A stretch of DNA of 64,000 nucleotides, taken from positions 185,555 to 249,554 of the forward strand of contig NZ_VILB01000013.1 in assembly GCF_009712035.1 (NCBI RefSeq), given 5' to 3'. The notes under the pieces were generated by a model. That model saw only the letters and a program-made list of their open reading frames with translations, did not search any database and was not told where the DNA came from. The position numbers and the translations under genes are program-made. Position 1 is the stretch's first letter; the number at the start of each line of letters is the position of its first letter. Positions 48,738 to 58,048 of the stretch are shown piece by piece. The stretch is from Anabaena sp. UHCC 0187 (lineage in GTDB: Bacteria; Cyanobacteriota; Cyanobacteriia; Cyanobacteriales; Nostocaceae).

Positions 48738-49622
48738 ATGAAAAAATTAATTCCCACAATTTCTCTAATTCTTAGCTGTATATCTCTAATAAGTTGCGGT
48801 AGCACACCAAAGGATATCGTTAAGGAAGATTCGAGTAATACTAGAGAACAAAGTCAACCGGAAACTTCTCCAGTCGCGGTAAAGGAAAAAGAGGATCAAG
48901 AAGAGTCTTCTCCAGAATCAGAAACTCAGGAAAATGAAAATAATAAAGGAAAGAATCAAAAACTTGTTCGTAAAAATCTAGATGACAATAAAAACACTCG
49001 GAAAAATGCCAGTAAACAACCAAAAGTAGGAATAGTTAAGGAGTTAGTGAATGGTGATTTAATGTGTTACGTTACTTTAGTAGATAAGAAGGGAATTGAA
49101 CACAATGTTGGTGCGAGTTTTGAAATTTGCGCGGAGGAAGGGAAATTTTTAAATAAAAAAGTCCGCGCTGTTTATCAAATAGAATCAGTTAGTGATTGTC
49201 AAAGTGCTGAACCTTGTGGGAAAACTCGCAAAGAATCTATTATCACGAAAATGGAGGTTGTGAGTGAAGATACAGAAAAAAAATCACCAAGCGGTAATTC
49301 TAAAAGTAGTAATTCCCAAACTTTAAGTAATGGTGAATGGACTATTAATCTCAGTAATACTAACTCTTGGAATGGGGTTAATGGTACAGGAAATGTCAGT
49401 TATAAAGGATGTGATACTAATGGTAAATGTGTTAATTTGACAGGTGGTAAAGTCTCCTGTCGAGATGGTAAATGTCTGACAGGTTGGAAAAATGGAGATT
49501 ATATCTATATTTTAGAACAACCTATTACTGAAGATGGCAATTCTGCTGCTACTTTAATAGTGAGAAAAAATTCTACTGAAATCTTGAACGCTACAGGATT
49601 TAAAGCTGTATCTGGTAATTAA
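48738..49622 (+). CDS. Hypothetical lipoprotein, 295 residues
   Basis: I choose ATG 48738 (MKKLIPTISLILSCISLISCG) because it gives a clear lipoprotein signal with lipobox LISC; an upstream ATG at 48687 would add 17 residues. The next 90 residues are a highly charged linker (KEKEDQEESSPESETQENEN). Then comes a small beta-rich domain with Cys pairs (LMCYVTLVDKK, FEICAEEG, VSDCQSAEPCGK) and a C-terminal domain with Gly/Asn/Trp repeats (YKGCDTNGKC, CRDGKCLTGWKNG). It is probably anchored in a membrane with a long flexible arm. The family is unknown to me. Confidence 0.65.
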   Translation: MKKLIPTISLILSCISLISCGSTPKDIVKEDSSNTREQSQPETSPVAVKEKEDQEESSPESETQENENNKGKNQKLVRKNLDDNKNTRKNASKQPKVGIVKELVNGDLMCYVTLVDKKGIEHNVGASFEICAEEGKFLNKKVRAVYQIESVSDCQSAEPCGKTRKESIITKMEVVSEDTEKKSPSGNSKSSNSQTLSNGEWTINLSNTNSWNGVNGTGNVSYKGCDTNGKCVNLTGGKVSCRDGKCLTGWKNGDYIYILEQPITEDGNSAATLIVRKNSTEILNATGFKAVSGN

Positions 49623-49625
49623 GTT

Positions 49626-50711
49626 TTATGACAAGGGAAAAATTCTTTCACCACTATTAGAGTTAAATACAAATAATTGATTTAAGTCTAATTGTAAATT
49701 CAAGTTTTCTCCTGGATGTAATCGCACATTTCCCCCAATTTGCACATTGATAAAACTTGAAGAACCAGGTAAATTCACCCGAATTAGAGTTTCTCTTCCC
49801 AGCGGTTCTACAACCTTAACCTCTACAGTTAATCCTCCCGAATTTTCGGCAATATTGATATGTTCAGGACGAATTCCTAAATGATAATTTTCTCCAGAAA
49901 TTAACTTTAATTTCTGTGAAAAATTGGCAGGAATTGCTAATCTCTGTCCACTAATATCAAAAGTATCACCTTTGTAAATACTATGCAGAATATTCATGGG
50001 TGGATTACCTAAGAAACTTGCTACCATTTCATTAGCAGGTAAAGCATAAATAGTTTGAGGATCACCAATTTGTTGAATTTTTCCTTGATTGAGAACAACA
50101 ATTTTATCAGCTAAAGTCATGGCTTCAACTTGATCATGGGTGACGTAAATTGTCGTGATTCCCAATTCTTGATGTAACTGTTTTAATTCTGCTCTAGTAT
50201 TATCTCGTAATTGAGCATCTAAATTAGATAAAGGTTCGTCAAGTAAAAATAATTGGGCTTGACGGGCTATTGCTCTTCCTAATGCTACACGTTGTTGTTG
50301 TCCCCCAGATAACTGTTTGGGTTTACGATCTAAAAGATGATCTAGTGCGAGGGATGTTGCTACAGTTAATACTCGTTGTTTAATAGTGCTGGGATCAACT
50401 TTTCGCATTTGTAAGCCAAAGGCGATGTTTTCCGCTACCGTCATGTGTGGATATAAGGCGTAGTTTTGAAATACCATCGCTATATCCCGTTGTCTGGCTG
50501 GGATATCATTAACTAAGCGATCGCCTATATATAAATTACCAGATGTGGCAGTTTCTAAACCAGCAATAGTTCGCAAAATTGTGGATTTACCGCAACCAGA
50601 AGGCCCAACTAAAACCCAAAACTCACCATCGGGAATTTCAAAGCTAATATCCTCAATAGCGGTGACATTGTTGAATTTACGCTTAATATTTTCGAGCAGG
50701 ACTTTTGCCAT
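49626..50711 (-). CDS. ABC transporter ATP-binding protein, MalK/UgpC/MsmK type
   Basis: The 361 residues carry the Walker A GPSGCGKST, Q-loop MVFQNYALYPHM, signature LSGGQQQRVALGRA, Walker B LFLLDEPLSNLD, and H-loop YVTHDQVEAMTLADK. A C-terminal TOBE/MalK regulatory region follows (LGIRPEHINIAENSG). Such ATPases energise sugar or glycerol-phosphate importers. No permease or binding protein lies beside it, so it may be an orphan serving several importers, as MsmK does. It is convergent with the lipoprotein gene. It starts with MAKVLLENIKRKF. Confidence 0.92.
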   Translation of the reverse strand: MAKVLLENIKRKFNNVTAIEDISFEIPDGEFWVLVGPSGCGKSTILRTIAGLETATSGNLYIGDRLVNDIPARQRDIAMVFQNYALYPHMTVAENIAFGLQMRKVDPSTIKQRVLTVATSLALDHLLDRKPKQLSGGQQQRVALGRAIARQAQLFLLDEPLSNLDAQLRDNTRAELKQLHQELGITTIYVTHDQVEAMTLADKIVVLNQGKIQQIGDPQTIYALPANEMVASFLGNPPMNILHSIYKGDTFDISGQRLAIPANFSQKLKLISGENYHLGIRPEHINIAENSGGLTVEVKVVEPLGRETLIRVNLPGSSSFINVQIGGNVRLHPGENLNLQLDLNQLFVFNSNSGERIFPLS

Positions 50712-50738
50712 TTTTCATAATAGGTAAAAATTCTTATC

Positions 50739-50780
50739 AGTCCCTAGTCCCTAGCCCCCAGCCCCTAGTCCCCTAACTCC
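50739..50780. repeat. Heptamer-type repeats between the ABC gene and gun4
   Basis: A run of related heptamers (AGTCCCT, AGCCCCC, AGCCCCT and AGTCCCC) fills the gap and extends eight bases into the 3' end of gun4. It is a degenerate member of the same short-repeat class. Confidence 0.75.
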
Positions 50781-51486
50781 AAGCAGGATGACACAATAAA
50801 GAAGACATCACCCGCACCCCACGCAATTGATTAGAGAGGGGTAGATGACCTCTAGGGGCGCTTAAATCCCAGGTGAACCCGTTAGGGTATCTTGTCCAGT
50901 TATTACCATTCTTCCAGTCAATTTTCGGCCACAAGTTGACCCAATTTTTACTTAAACCTAACCAAATTTCGCGCTGTACGGAAAAGCCAAATTTACCTTC
51001 TGAGTGGACTACCCAGAGTTGATTAATGGTGCGTAAGTCCTGAATTGGGAAATTTTCTACTTCTGTAAAGTACAGCCATTTTCTTTTTACTGCTTGGGGA
51101 CCTGCCGCTTCACACATCTTCTGAATTGTCAAGAGATCCGCAGCTTGAAAATCTTGATCTGCAAGTAGCTTTTGCAAAGAATTGTAACTGATCCCACAGT
51201 CCGATTTTAGAGGTACAATTCCTTCAGGAAAGTTAGTTTGGAGAAATTCCTGACTTGTTGGTGCATCGGTATTGTAAATGACTTGGTAGACTTTGCCATC
51301 AATCCAAGTTGCTGGGTTGTCACGACGTTTCAGCAAAAATTCCTTTAACACATCTAACCCATCATTACCCAAGTCAGCTAACTGCGGGATGATTTGTTGT
51401 TGGACTTTTTCGGACCCAGCGATTAACTTTTGGCGGAGGGAGTCGAGATCATTTGTAGTGCCTGATACAATCATTGGGTCTGTCAT
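50773..51486 (-). CDS. gun4: Gun4, tetrapyrrole-binding regulator of Mg-chelatase
   Basis: Gun4 binds protoporphyrin IX and Mg-protoporphyrin and stimulates magnesium chelatase in chlorophyll synthesis. The 237-residue chain has an N-terminal helical bundle (residues 1-75 or so, GSEKVQQQIIPQLADLG) and the Gun4 core beginning near 85: YNSLQKLLADQDFQAADLLT, MCEAAGPQ, FPIQDLRTINQLWV and KFGFSVQREIWL. The C-terminus of the core holds the ligand-binding loop (GNNWTRYPNGFTWDLSAPRG). The length matches cyanobacterial Gun4. It is divergent from the icd gene, with repeats between them. Confidence 0.93.
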   Translation of the reverse strand: MTDPMIVSGTTNDLDSLRQKLIAGSEKVQQQIIPQLADLGNDGLDVLKEFLLKRRDNPATWIDGKVYQVIYNTDAPTSQEFLQTNFPEGIVPLKSDCGISYNSLQKLLADQDFQAADLLTIQKMCEAAGPQAVKRKWLYFTEVENFPIQDLRTINQLWVVHSEGKFGFSVQREIWLGLSKNWVNLWPKIDWKNGNNWTRYPNGFTWDLSAPRGHLPLSNQLRGVRVMSSLLCHPAWS

Positions 51487-51787
51487 GCCATTACTCGTGT
51501 TAGCGTGAGCGTGAATAAACTATCTATTACTATCGGTTATTCTACAAAATGAAAGACGAATAGCGAAAAGTAGTTTACAGGAATCTTGGGTAAATTTAGA
51601 AAGCCCCTGAGTGTGGATCTGAAAAAATGACTCACGGCGGCTTTAGCGAAATCCTAGCCCACAATACTTTATCAGGTAAGGAGTTACAGAATCCAGGAGT
51701 TGCAGAAATTATGACTCCTAACTCCTGTACGGACGGGGAAACCCCGCCCCTACTTGGTGAAATTCTTCTATTTGGAATTTGTAAATT
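51487..51787. other. Divergent gap between gun4 and icd with repeats
   Basis: About 300 bases hold the promoters of both genes. Near 51680-51727 the sequence is built of AACTCCTG/CAGGAGTT-type heptamers, and at 51731-51755 lies a GC-rich palindrome listed below. I see no gene. Confidence 0.55.
51731..51755. repeat. Dispersed GC-rich palindromic repeat, copy 1
   Basis: GGACGGGGAAACCCCGCCCC, then TACTT, is nearly the reverse complement of the sequence at 60941-60965. The shared core is GGGGCGGGGTTTCCCCG. A related TGTACGGACGGG motif also opens the dyad near 59468. This looks like a dispersed repeat family. Confidence 0.7.
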
Positions 51788-53209
51788 ATGTACGAAAAGA
51801 TTACTCCTCCTACCACCGGCGCGAAAATTACCTTCAAAAATGGTGAACCGGTTGTTCCTGAAAATCCCATTATCCCTTTTATTCGCGGTGACGGTACGGG
51901 GATAGATATTTGGCCAGCGACGGAAAAGGTGCTTGATGCGGCGATCGCTAAAGCATACAAAGGTAAAAGGAAAATTAGCTGGTTTAGGGTTTATGCTGGT
52001 GATGAAGCCTGTGAGCTATACGGCACATATCAGTATTTACCCCAGGATACATTGACGGCTATTAAAGAATATGGCATAGCTATTAAGGGTCCTTTGACTA
52101 CTCCCGTTGGTGGCGGGATTCGGTCTTTAAATGTGGCATTACGCCAAATCTTTGATCTTTATACCTGCGTGCGTCCTTGTCGTTATTACGCTGGGACTCC
52201 TTCTCCCCACAAAACTCCTGAAAAACTCGATGTCATTGTTTATCGGGAAAATACGGAAGATATTTATTTGGGCATTGAGTGGAAGCAAGGTAGTGAAATC
52301 GGCGATCGCCTGATAAAATTCTTAAACGAGGAATTGATACCCGCTACCCCAGAACACGGTAAAAAGCAAATTCCTTTAGATGCTGGTATCGGCATCAAAC
52401 CCATCAGCAAAACCGGTTCTCAGCGGCTTGTGCGTCGCGCTATCAAACAGGCGTTGGTATTGCCCAAAAATAAGCAACAAGTCACCTTGGTGCATAAAGG
52501 CAATATCATGAAGTACACCGAAGGCGCTTTCCGGGATTGGGGTTATGAATTAGCCACAACGGAATTCCGTCAAGAAACTGTGACAGAACGGGAATCTTGG
52601 ATTTTGGGTAATAAGGAGAAAAACCCCAATATCTCCTTGGAAGAAAATGCCCATGAAATTGATCCTGGTTTTGATTCTTTGACTCCAGAGAAAAAAGCGC
52701 AAATTGTTAAAGAAGTAGAAACAGTTCTGAATACAATTTGGGAAAGCCACGGAAACGGCCAATGGAAAGAGAAAATCATGGTCAATGATCGCATTGCTGA
52801 TAGTATCTTTCAACAAATCCAAACTCGCCCAGATGAGTATTCTATTCTGGCGACAATGAACCTCAACGGCGATTATTTATCTGATGCTGCTGCTGCTATC
52901 GTCGGCGGTTTAGGCATGGGTCCAGGGGCAAATATTGGCGATTCCTGCGCCATTTTTGAAGCTACTCATGGGACAGCACCAAAACACGCCGGTTTAGACA
53001 GAATTAACCCCGGTTCGGTGATTCTTTCCGGTGTGATGATGCTGGAATATATGGGTTGGCAAGAAGCCGCAGATTTAGTTAAAAAAGGATTAGGTGCAGC
53101 CATAGCAAATGGCCAAGTTACCTATGACTTAGCGCGGTTAATGGAACCACCTGTAAAACCTTTAAAGTGTTCTGAATTTGCTGACGCAATCATCAAACAT
53201 TTCGGTTAA
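51788..53209 (+). CDS. icd: NADP-dependent isocitrate dehydrogenase
   Basis: The enzyme makes 2-oxoglutarate, the carbon skeleton for nitrogen assimilation and the cyanobacterial nitrogen-status signal. The 473 residues show [14 protein letters not shown], the substrate-site [10 protein letters not shown] and [45 protein letters not shown] and the cofactor loop [12 protein letters not shown]. It is about 50 residues longer than the E. coli enzyme; the extra segment falls in the middle ([18 protein letters not shown]), as in other cyanobacteria. It has no operon partner. In these organisms icd is usually under NtcA control, but I did not find a clear GTA-N8-TAC site upstream. Confidence 0.97.
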   Translation: MYEKITPPTTGAKITFKNGEPVVPENPIIPFIRGDGTGIDIWPATEKVLDAAIAKAYKGKRKISWFRVYAGDEACELYGTYQYLPQDTLTAIKEYGIAIKGPLTTPVGGGIRSLNVALRQIFDLYTCVRPCRYYAGTPSPHKTPEKLDVIVYRENTEDIYLGIEWKQGSEIGDRLIKFLNEELIPATPEHGKKQIPLDAGIGIKPISKTGSQRLVRRAIKQALVLPKNKQQVTLVHKGNIMKYTEGAFRDWGYELATTEFRQETVTERESWILGNKEKNPNISLEENAHEIDPGFDSLTPEKKAQIVKEVETVLNTIWESHGNGQWKEKIMVNDRIADSIFQQIQTRPDEYSILATMNLNGDYLSDAAAAIVGGLGMGPGANIGDSCAIFEATHGTAPKHAGLDRINPGSVILSGVMMLEYMGWQEAADLVKKGLGAAIANGQVTYDLARLMEPPVKPLKCSEFADAIIKHFG

Positions 53210-53213
53210 TTTC

Positions 53214-53361
53214 AGGTATTTAGATCCCCGACTGAGAAGTCGGGGATCTGATTCTCTAGGGGTTTTCCCGTAAGATGGTTAATGGTGATTTTGGCGATAC
53301 CGTCGGTTTTTTGATAGATGATTTCTTCGTAGGTTTTGACGGTTTTCCAGTCGGTTTGCAT
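53214..53361 (-). pseudogene. menB: 5' fragment of menB (naphthoate synthase)
   Basis: On the minus strand an ATG at 53361 begins MQTDWKTVKTYEEIIYQK and continues TDGIAKITIN, which matches the N-terminus of cyanobacterial MenB, a phylloquinone-pathway enzyme. After about 28 residues the similarity stops and the frame runs through the hairpin at 53222-53249 to a TGA. The rest of the gene is missing, so this is a remnant, or a duplicated 5' end, left by recombination. The region 53362-53580 upstream has a HIP1 site and an AT-rich stretch and could be its former promoter. Confidence 0.7.
53222..53249. terminator. Perfect hairpin after icd
   Basis: AGATCCCCGACT and AGTCGGGGATCT form a perfect 12-base stem around GAGA. 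The same kind of palindrome is common between cyanobacterial genes. The T tract is weak, so it may be an extragenic repeat that also terminates icd. Confidence 0.65.
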
Positions 53362-53584
53362 GGTTGTACAGTGGGTTTATTATGCTTGAAAATTTTATTG
53401 CGGACTTGGGGTGATGCGATCGCTATGGTATCTCCAGCCTTTACAATTTGGTAATTATCTGTCAGGCTATCTTTTGCTATGGTCTGTAAATGCGTTTTTA
53501 TGTTCGTAAATGAAACTGATTATGTAATTGATAATTGCAGTAATATAATATTCTGTTCATGACTTATAATTCAAGGAGGTTGGA

Positions 53585-53614
53585 ATGAGAAAAGCCGGTA
53601 TCACCCCTCGTTAA
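53585..53614 (+). CDS. Nine-codon ORF with strong Shine-Dalgarno sequence, possible leader peptide
   Basis: AAGGAGGT lies four bases before an ATG encoding MRKAGITPR and a stop. A perfect Shine-Dalgarno sequence is rare in this window. It is followed by dyads (GTTGGATTTTA with TAAAATCAAC; CAGCTT with AAGCTG) and a T-rich stretch before the DUF262 gene at 53740. This layout recalls an attenuator or leader, but it could be the truncated start of a lost gene. Confidence 0.35.
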   Translation: MRKAGITPR

Positions 53615-53739
53615 AAGTTGGATTTTACTGAGTTAAAATCAACTAAAACCTAATTGTAAAACCCTGACAAGATTAAACATTTACAGCTTGTAAAAGCTGG
53701 CTTTCTAGATTTTACCTTTTTTAAAATTGGAGTAATAAC

Positions 53740-54855
53740 ATGGGACTTCAGGAAGAAATTGACAAAATGAGACCAGAGATCCGATCTGATCACTATTCAA
53801 TGTCTATTGGGGAATGGATCAGTCTATATGAAGATGAATCAATTAATTTACATCCTGAGTTTCAAAGCTTTTTTCGCTGGACTTCTAGCCAAAAAACAAG
53901 GTTAATAGAATCTATTTTGCTGGGTATACCTATTCCACCAATTTTTGTGGCTCAACGTGAAGATGGAGCTTGGGATATTGTAGATGGTCTTAACAGATTA
54001 TCTACGATCTATGAATTGATTGGAAAATTAAAAGATGAACATAATAACTGTGTTGCACCATTAATTCTTGAAGGTACTAAATATTTGCCAAATCTAGCAG
54101 GTAAAAAGTGGGAAGATAATGATAATCCTCAAAACTCTCTAACACAAAATCAGCGTCTTTTAATAAAAAGAGCTAAAATTGATGTGACTATTATTCTTGA
54201 AGAAAGCGATGATAATGCAAAATATGAGTTATTTCAAAGATTAAACACTGGAGGATCAATAGCTACTGTACAGGAGGTAAGAAATTGCATTCTTGTAATG
54301 AATAATCAGAAAATGTTTCATTGGATGAAAAAATTAAGTCAAAGTGAAATTTTTAAAGATTGTGTAGGACTAAGTGAAAAATCAATTGCAGAACAATATG
54401 ATATGGAACTATTATTAAAATTTTTAGTTTTTAGGAATTTGGAAGCAGATGAAATAAAAAATATAAGCACTAATTTCAATGAATTTTTAACAGATAAAAT
54501 GATTGAACTTTCAGAAAATCCATATTTTGATTATTCAGAAGCAGAAATGGCATTTAATAAGACATTTGAAATTTTAAATGAACAAATGGGTATTGATAGT
54601 TTTCGTAGATATTCTCCCACGAAAGACAAGTTTTTAGGAGGATTTTTAGTATCAGCTTATGAATTTATTGCGTTAGGTATTGGTTACAACTACAAAATTT
54701 TATCTAATTCATCTATAAATGTAAGAGAAAAAGTTAAGCAATTTTGGATAGACCCTGAAAATCCAATTGTGTCGAGTCAAGGGTGGTCAAATGCAAATAC
54801 ACAGCGAAGAATCACAAGATTAATCCCCCTTGGTCATAAACTATTTCAGCCATGA
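53740..54855 (+). CDS. DUF262 domain protein
   Basis: DUF262 is a ParB-related domain found in the GmrS part of type IV restriction enzymes and in several defence modules. This 371-residue protein has NLHPEFQSFFRW (the family's FQR-W region), RLIESILLGIPIPPIFVAQ and WDIVDGLNRLSTI, where Asp82 leads the catalytic motif normally written DGQQR; here the two glutamines are replaced by Leu-Asn. The middle and C-terminal parts are helical with no DUF1524/HNH domain, so nuclease activity would have to come from this core. Its stop overlaps the next gene's start as ATGA, implying translational coupling. Codon use is AT-rich compared with icd and tkt around it, suggesting acquired DNA. Confidence 0.88.
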   Translation: MGLQEEIDKMRPEIRSDHYSMSIGEWISLYEDESINLHPEFQSFFRWTSSQKTRLIESILLGIPIPPIFVAQREDGAWDIVDGLNRLSTIYELIGKLKDEHNNCVAPLILEGTKYLPNLAGKKWEDNDNPQNSLTQNQRLLIKRAKIDVTIILEESDDNAKYELFQRLNTGGSIATVQEVRNCILVMNNQKMFHWMKKLSQSEIFKDCVGLSEKSIAEQYDMELLLKFLVFRNLEADEIKNISTNFNEFLTDKMIELSENPYFDYSEAEMAFNKTFEILNEQMGIDSFRRYSPTKDKFLGGFLVSAYEFIALGIGYNYKILSNSSINVREKVKQFWIDPENPIVSSQGWSNANTQRRITRLIPLGHKLFQP

Positions 54856-55517
54856 AAATACGTACCGTAGAAGAGCTTAGTGATAAGCTAGACAAAGAAC
54901 TTGCATGGCGAAAAATAGAGCTTTCAGCATTGAAAAGTTTAATTGATTCAAAATCTTTTGCATCAGGAAAACGAAAAGCATTACTTCGCAGTGGAATCAC
55001 TATGCTTTATGCTCACTGGGAAGGATTTGTGAAAGAAGCAGCTAATAGCTACTTAGAATTTGTTGCTATGCAAAAACTACCTTATAATCAACTAGCAAAT
55101 AATTTTATAGCCTTAGCAATGAAAGATAGATTAGATGAAGCTAAGGAAACAGAAAAAGCAACTATATATAATGAAGTTGCAGAATTTTTTATGACTAAAT
55201 TAAATGAGCGCAGTGTGATAAAATATGAATTTAGAATAGCTACGTCTAATTTATCATCATCAGTTTTTAAAGAAATAATATGTATGATTGGTTTAGATTA
55301 TTCATTCTATAAATCAAAGGAAGTATTAATAGATGAAAAATTGTTAGGGAAAAGGAATATTATAGCTCATGGTAATTATCTGGATATAGATGAAAAAGAT
55401 TACGATGAATTGCATAGAATAGTAATAGAAATGATGGATACGCTCAGAAACCAAATAGATAACGCTGCTGCAACAAAAGAATATTGTTGTCAAAGTCCAT
55501 CTAATACATCATCATAA
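54852..55517 (+). CDS. HEPN-domain protein of the MAE_28990/MAE_18760 type
   Basis: HEPN domains are often ribonucleases in toxin-antitoxin and anti-phage systems. The 221-residue protein has the family's MLYAHWEGFVKEAANSYLEF and near the C-terminus the RNxxxH motif (KRNIIAHGNY, Arg168, Asn169 and His173). The N-terminal helices (ELSDKLDKELAWRKIELSAL) match the same group, named for genes of Microcystis and commonly next to DUF262 genes. It is coupled to the DUF262 gene by a four-base overlap. Whether the HEPN part is toxic and the DUF262 part is its partner is not visible. Confidence 0.85.
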   Translation: MKIRTVEELSDKLDKELAWRKIELSALKSLIDSKSFASGKRKALLRSGITMLYAHWEGFVKEAANSYLEFVAMQKLPYNQLANNFIALAMKDRLDEAKETEKATIYNEVAEFFMTKLNERSVIKYEFRIATSNLSSSVFKEIICMIGLDYSFYKSKEVLIDEKLLGKRNIIAHGNYLDIDEKDYDELHRIVIEMMDTLRNQIDNAAATKEYCCQSPSNTSS

Positions 55518-55604
55518 AATTTTTCAATACTTAATTTCCTATTAAATCGGGTTTGCTAAAGCAAGGGGAAAGACAAGAAAGATTAGCATTCATTAGGGTA
55601 GAAC

Positions 55605-55631
55605 AAAAAAAGGTGAGCTTTGCAGCCCACC
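55605..55631 (-). terminator. Rho-independent terminator of tkt
   Basis: On the minus strand GGTGGGCT and AGCTCACC form an eight-base stem with one G-T pair around GCAA, followed by seven T residues. It lies 36 bases after the tkt stop. A second dyad, CAGAATATTCTG, lies just before it. Confidence 0.9.
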
Positions 55632-55666
55632 CAACAAAATAAAAATCACAGAATATTCTGCAATAA

Positions 55667-57679
55667 TTAACCTAACAAAGCCTTAGCTTTAGCTAAAACA
55701 TTATCAACAGTAAAGCCAAACTTCTCCAAACAAATACCACCAGGAGCAGAAGCACCAAAAGTATCAATACTTACAGTGTCACCTTCTGAGCCAGTATATT
55801 TGTGCCAACCGAAGCTACTAGCAGCCTCTACAGATAGACGCTTAGTAACAGCTTTTGGTAGAACAGATTCTTTGTAAGCTGCATCTTGTGTATCAAACAA
55901 GGTAGAAGAAGGCATAGAAACAACACGAACTTTCTTACCTTCAGCCGTTAATTTTTCCGCAGCACTAACGCAGAGGCTGACTTCTGAACCAGTACCAATC
56001 AAGATAATATCTGGTGTACCTTGAGAATCAACAATTGTATATCCACCCTTAGCGACACCTGCAATGGATGTACCTGCTAAGTTAGGAACGTTTTGACGAG
56101 TGAACGCCAATAAAGTAGAAGCGTTTGCTTTAGACTTCTCAATTGCGACTTTGTAACCACCAGAGGTTTCATTGCCATCAGCGGGACGAATTACGGTTAA
56201 ATCAGGAATAGCTCGTAAAGAAGCAAGGGTTTCAATGGGTTGGTGTGTAGGACCATCTTCACCTTGGCCAATGGAGTCGTGAGTCATGACCCAAATTGAA
56301 CCAGCTTCGGAAAGAGCAGCCAAACGAATAGCAGCCCGCATATAATCTGTGAAGATTAGGAAAGTTGCACCGTAAGGAATCAAACCTGAGTTATGCAACG
56401 CCATACCGTTACAGATTGCACCCATGGCGTGTTCACGTACACCGAAGTGAATGTTGCGGTTAGCGAAATGTCCTTTTTGGAAGTCCCCAGCACCTTTGAG
56501 TTCGGTGAGGTTGGAGTGGGTTAAGTCAGCAGAACCACCAATTAACTCAGGTAAAACAGCCCCTAGTTTGTTGAGGCAGTTTTCTGAGTGTTTGCGGGTG
56601 GGTAATGCTTTATCTTCGGTTGTGTAGGTAGGTAATACTTGATCCCAACCTTCTGGTAATTTACCGCTAATGAAACGATCAAATTCCGCCGCTTCTTGGG
56701 GGTATTTAGCTTTGTAACCAGCATAAACTGTGTTCCATGCGGATTCGTAACCAGCACCGCGTTCTACCGCTTTACGAGCATGATTAAGAGCAGCTTCAGG
56801 AACTACAAAAGCATCATATTCCCAACCCAAATTTTTGCGGGTAGCGATGGTTTCGTCTGGACCCAAAGCCGCACCGTGAATACCAGCGGTATCTTGTTTG
56901 TTGGGAGAACCATAACCAATGGTGGTTGTCACCTTAATCATGGTGGGTTTATCGGTGACAGCTTTTGCGGCTTCAATAGCTTGGGCAATTCCGGCTAAAT
57001 CGGTGTTACCGTCTTTAACGTGGAGAACGTGCCAACCGTAAGCTTCAAAGCGTTTGGAAACATCTTCAGTGAAAGCTACATCTGTAGAACCATCAATAGA
57101 GATGTGGTTGTCGTCATAAAGAGCAATGAGTTTACCTAATCCCCAGTGTCCTGCAATAGAAGCAGCTTCACCGGAAATACCTTCCATGTTGCAACCATCA
57201 CCAAGAATTACATAGGTGTAGTGGTCAACAATTGTGGCATCAGGCTTGTTAAACTTAGCAGCTAGGTGTGCTTCGGCTACTGCTAAACCAACTGCATTGG
57301 CAATTCCTTGACCCAAAGGACCAGTTGTGACTTCTACACCCGGTGTAACAAAGTTTTCGGGGTGGCCTGGGGTCTTAGCACCCCATTGACGAAATTGCTT
57401 GATGTCGTCTATGGTAACGCTATCGTAGCCGGTCAAGTACAGTAGGGCATACTGCAACATTGAACCATGACCAGCAGATAAAACAAAGCGATCGCGGTTG
57501 AACCACTGAGGATTTTTGGGGTTATAGCGCATGAAGCTATCCCAAAGGACAAAAGCCATTGGAGCCGCGCCCATCGGTAGTCCAGGGTGTCCTGATTTGG
57601 ATTTTTCTATGGCATCTACAGCCAAAAAGCGGATCGAATTAATACAAAGTTCTTGGACGGATTGGGTTGCAACAGCCAT
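55667..57679 (-). CDS. tkt: Transketolase
   Basis: Transketolase is central to the Calvin cycle and the pentose-phosphate pathway. The 670 residues start [18 protein letters not shown]. Catalytic and thiamine-binding segments are present: [76 protein letters not shown] and [15 protein letters not shown]. The length is standard. It is monocistronic, with a terminator directly downstream and a gap of about 370 bases upstream. Confidence 0.97.
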   Translation of the reverse strand: MAVATQSVQELCINSIRFLAVDAIEKSKSGHPGLPMGAAPMAFVLWDSFMRYNPKNPQWFNRDRFVLSAGHGSMLQYALLYLTGYDSVTIDDIKQFRQWGAKTPGHPENFVTPGVEVTTGPLGQGIANAVGLAVAEAHLAAKFNKPDATIVDHYTYVILGDGCNMEGISGEAASIAGHWGLGKLIALYDDNHISIDGSTDVAFTEDVSKRFEAYGWHVLHVKDGNTDLAGIAQAIEAAKAVTDKPTMIKVTTTIGYGSPNKQDTAGIHGAALGPDETIATRKNLGWEYDAFVVPEAALNHARKAVERGAGYESAWNTVYAGYKAKYPQEAAEFDRFISGKLPEGWDQVLPTYTTEDKALPTRKHSENCLNKLGAVLPELIGGSADLTHSNLTELKGAGDFQKGHFANRNIHFGVREHAMGAICNGMALHNSGLIPYGATFLIFTDYMRAAIRLAALSEAGSIWVMTHDSIGQGEDGPTHQPIETLASLRAIPDLTVIRPADGNETSGGYKVAIEKSKANASTLLAFTRQNVPNLAGTSIAGVAKGGYTIVDSQGTPDIILIGTGSEVSLCVSAAEKLTAEGKKVRVVSMPSSTLFDTQDAAYKESVLPKAVTKRLSVEAASSFGWHKYTGSEGDTVSIDTFGASAPGGICLEKFGFTVDNVLAKAKALLG

Positions 57680-58048
57680 AATTTCTTATTGTTAACGACG
57701 GGTTAGGACTCTTTTTAGCTTTTTCTTGCTGGGTTCATGATCAAGTGATCCCACTTCCCTCATCATCCCATTCCTAATTGTCAATAGACAAGGGGGATCT
57801 TCTGAGTTTTTGGTGATGAATACAGCCGATAATTTGGTTATCCTAAACTAACGGTTCAGTTAGGAATGATCTCTATCATACTTGCCACAGGTTCACTTCT
57901 TGGAAAGCTCACCAGTAGCAAAATTACGGCAGGAGTCAGGAGTCAGGAGTCAGAATAAGAAGAAAGAAGAAAGAAATTTCTTCCTCTGCTCCCTGCTCCC
58001 TGCTTCCCCTGCTCTAACAGCGATAGGATATTTTTTATTTGCAAGTCA
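57680..58048. other. Gap between tkt and fabF with heptamer repeats
   Basis: The gap holds the tkt promoter (its start is 57679 on the minus strand). Near 57931-57953 three copies of AGGAGTC stand in tandem, and near 57975-58015 a run of CTGCTCC-type units. No gene was found. Confidence 0.7.

Noticed and set aside
53262-53519. Minus-strand open frame of about 85 codons overlapping the menB fragment
   Set aside because: It has no start codon and conflicts with the MenB frame; probably chance.
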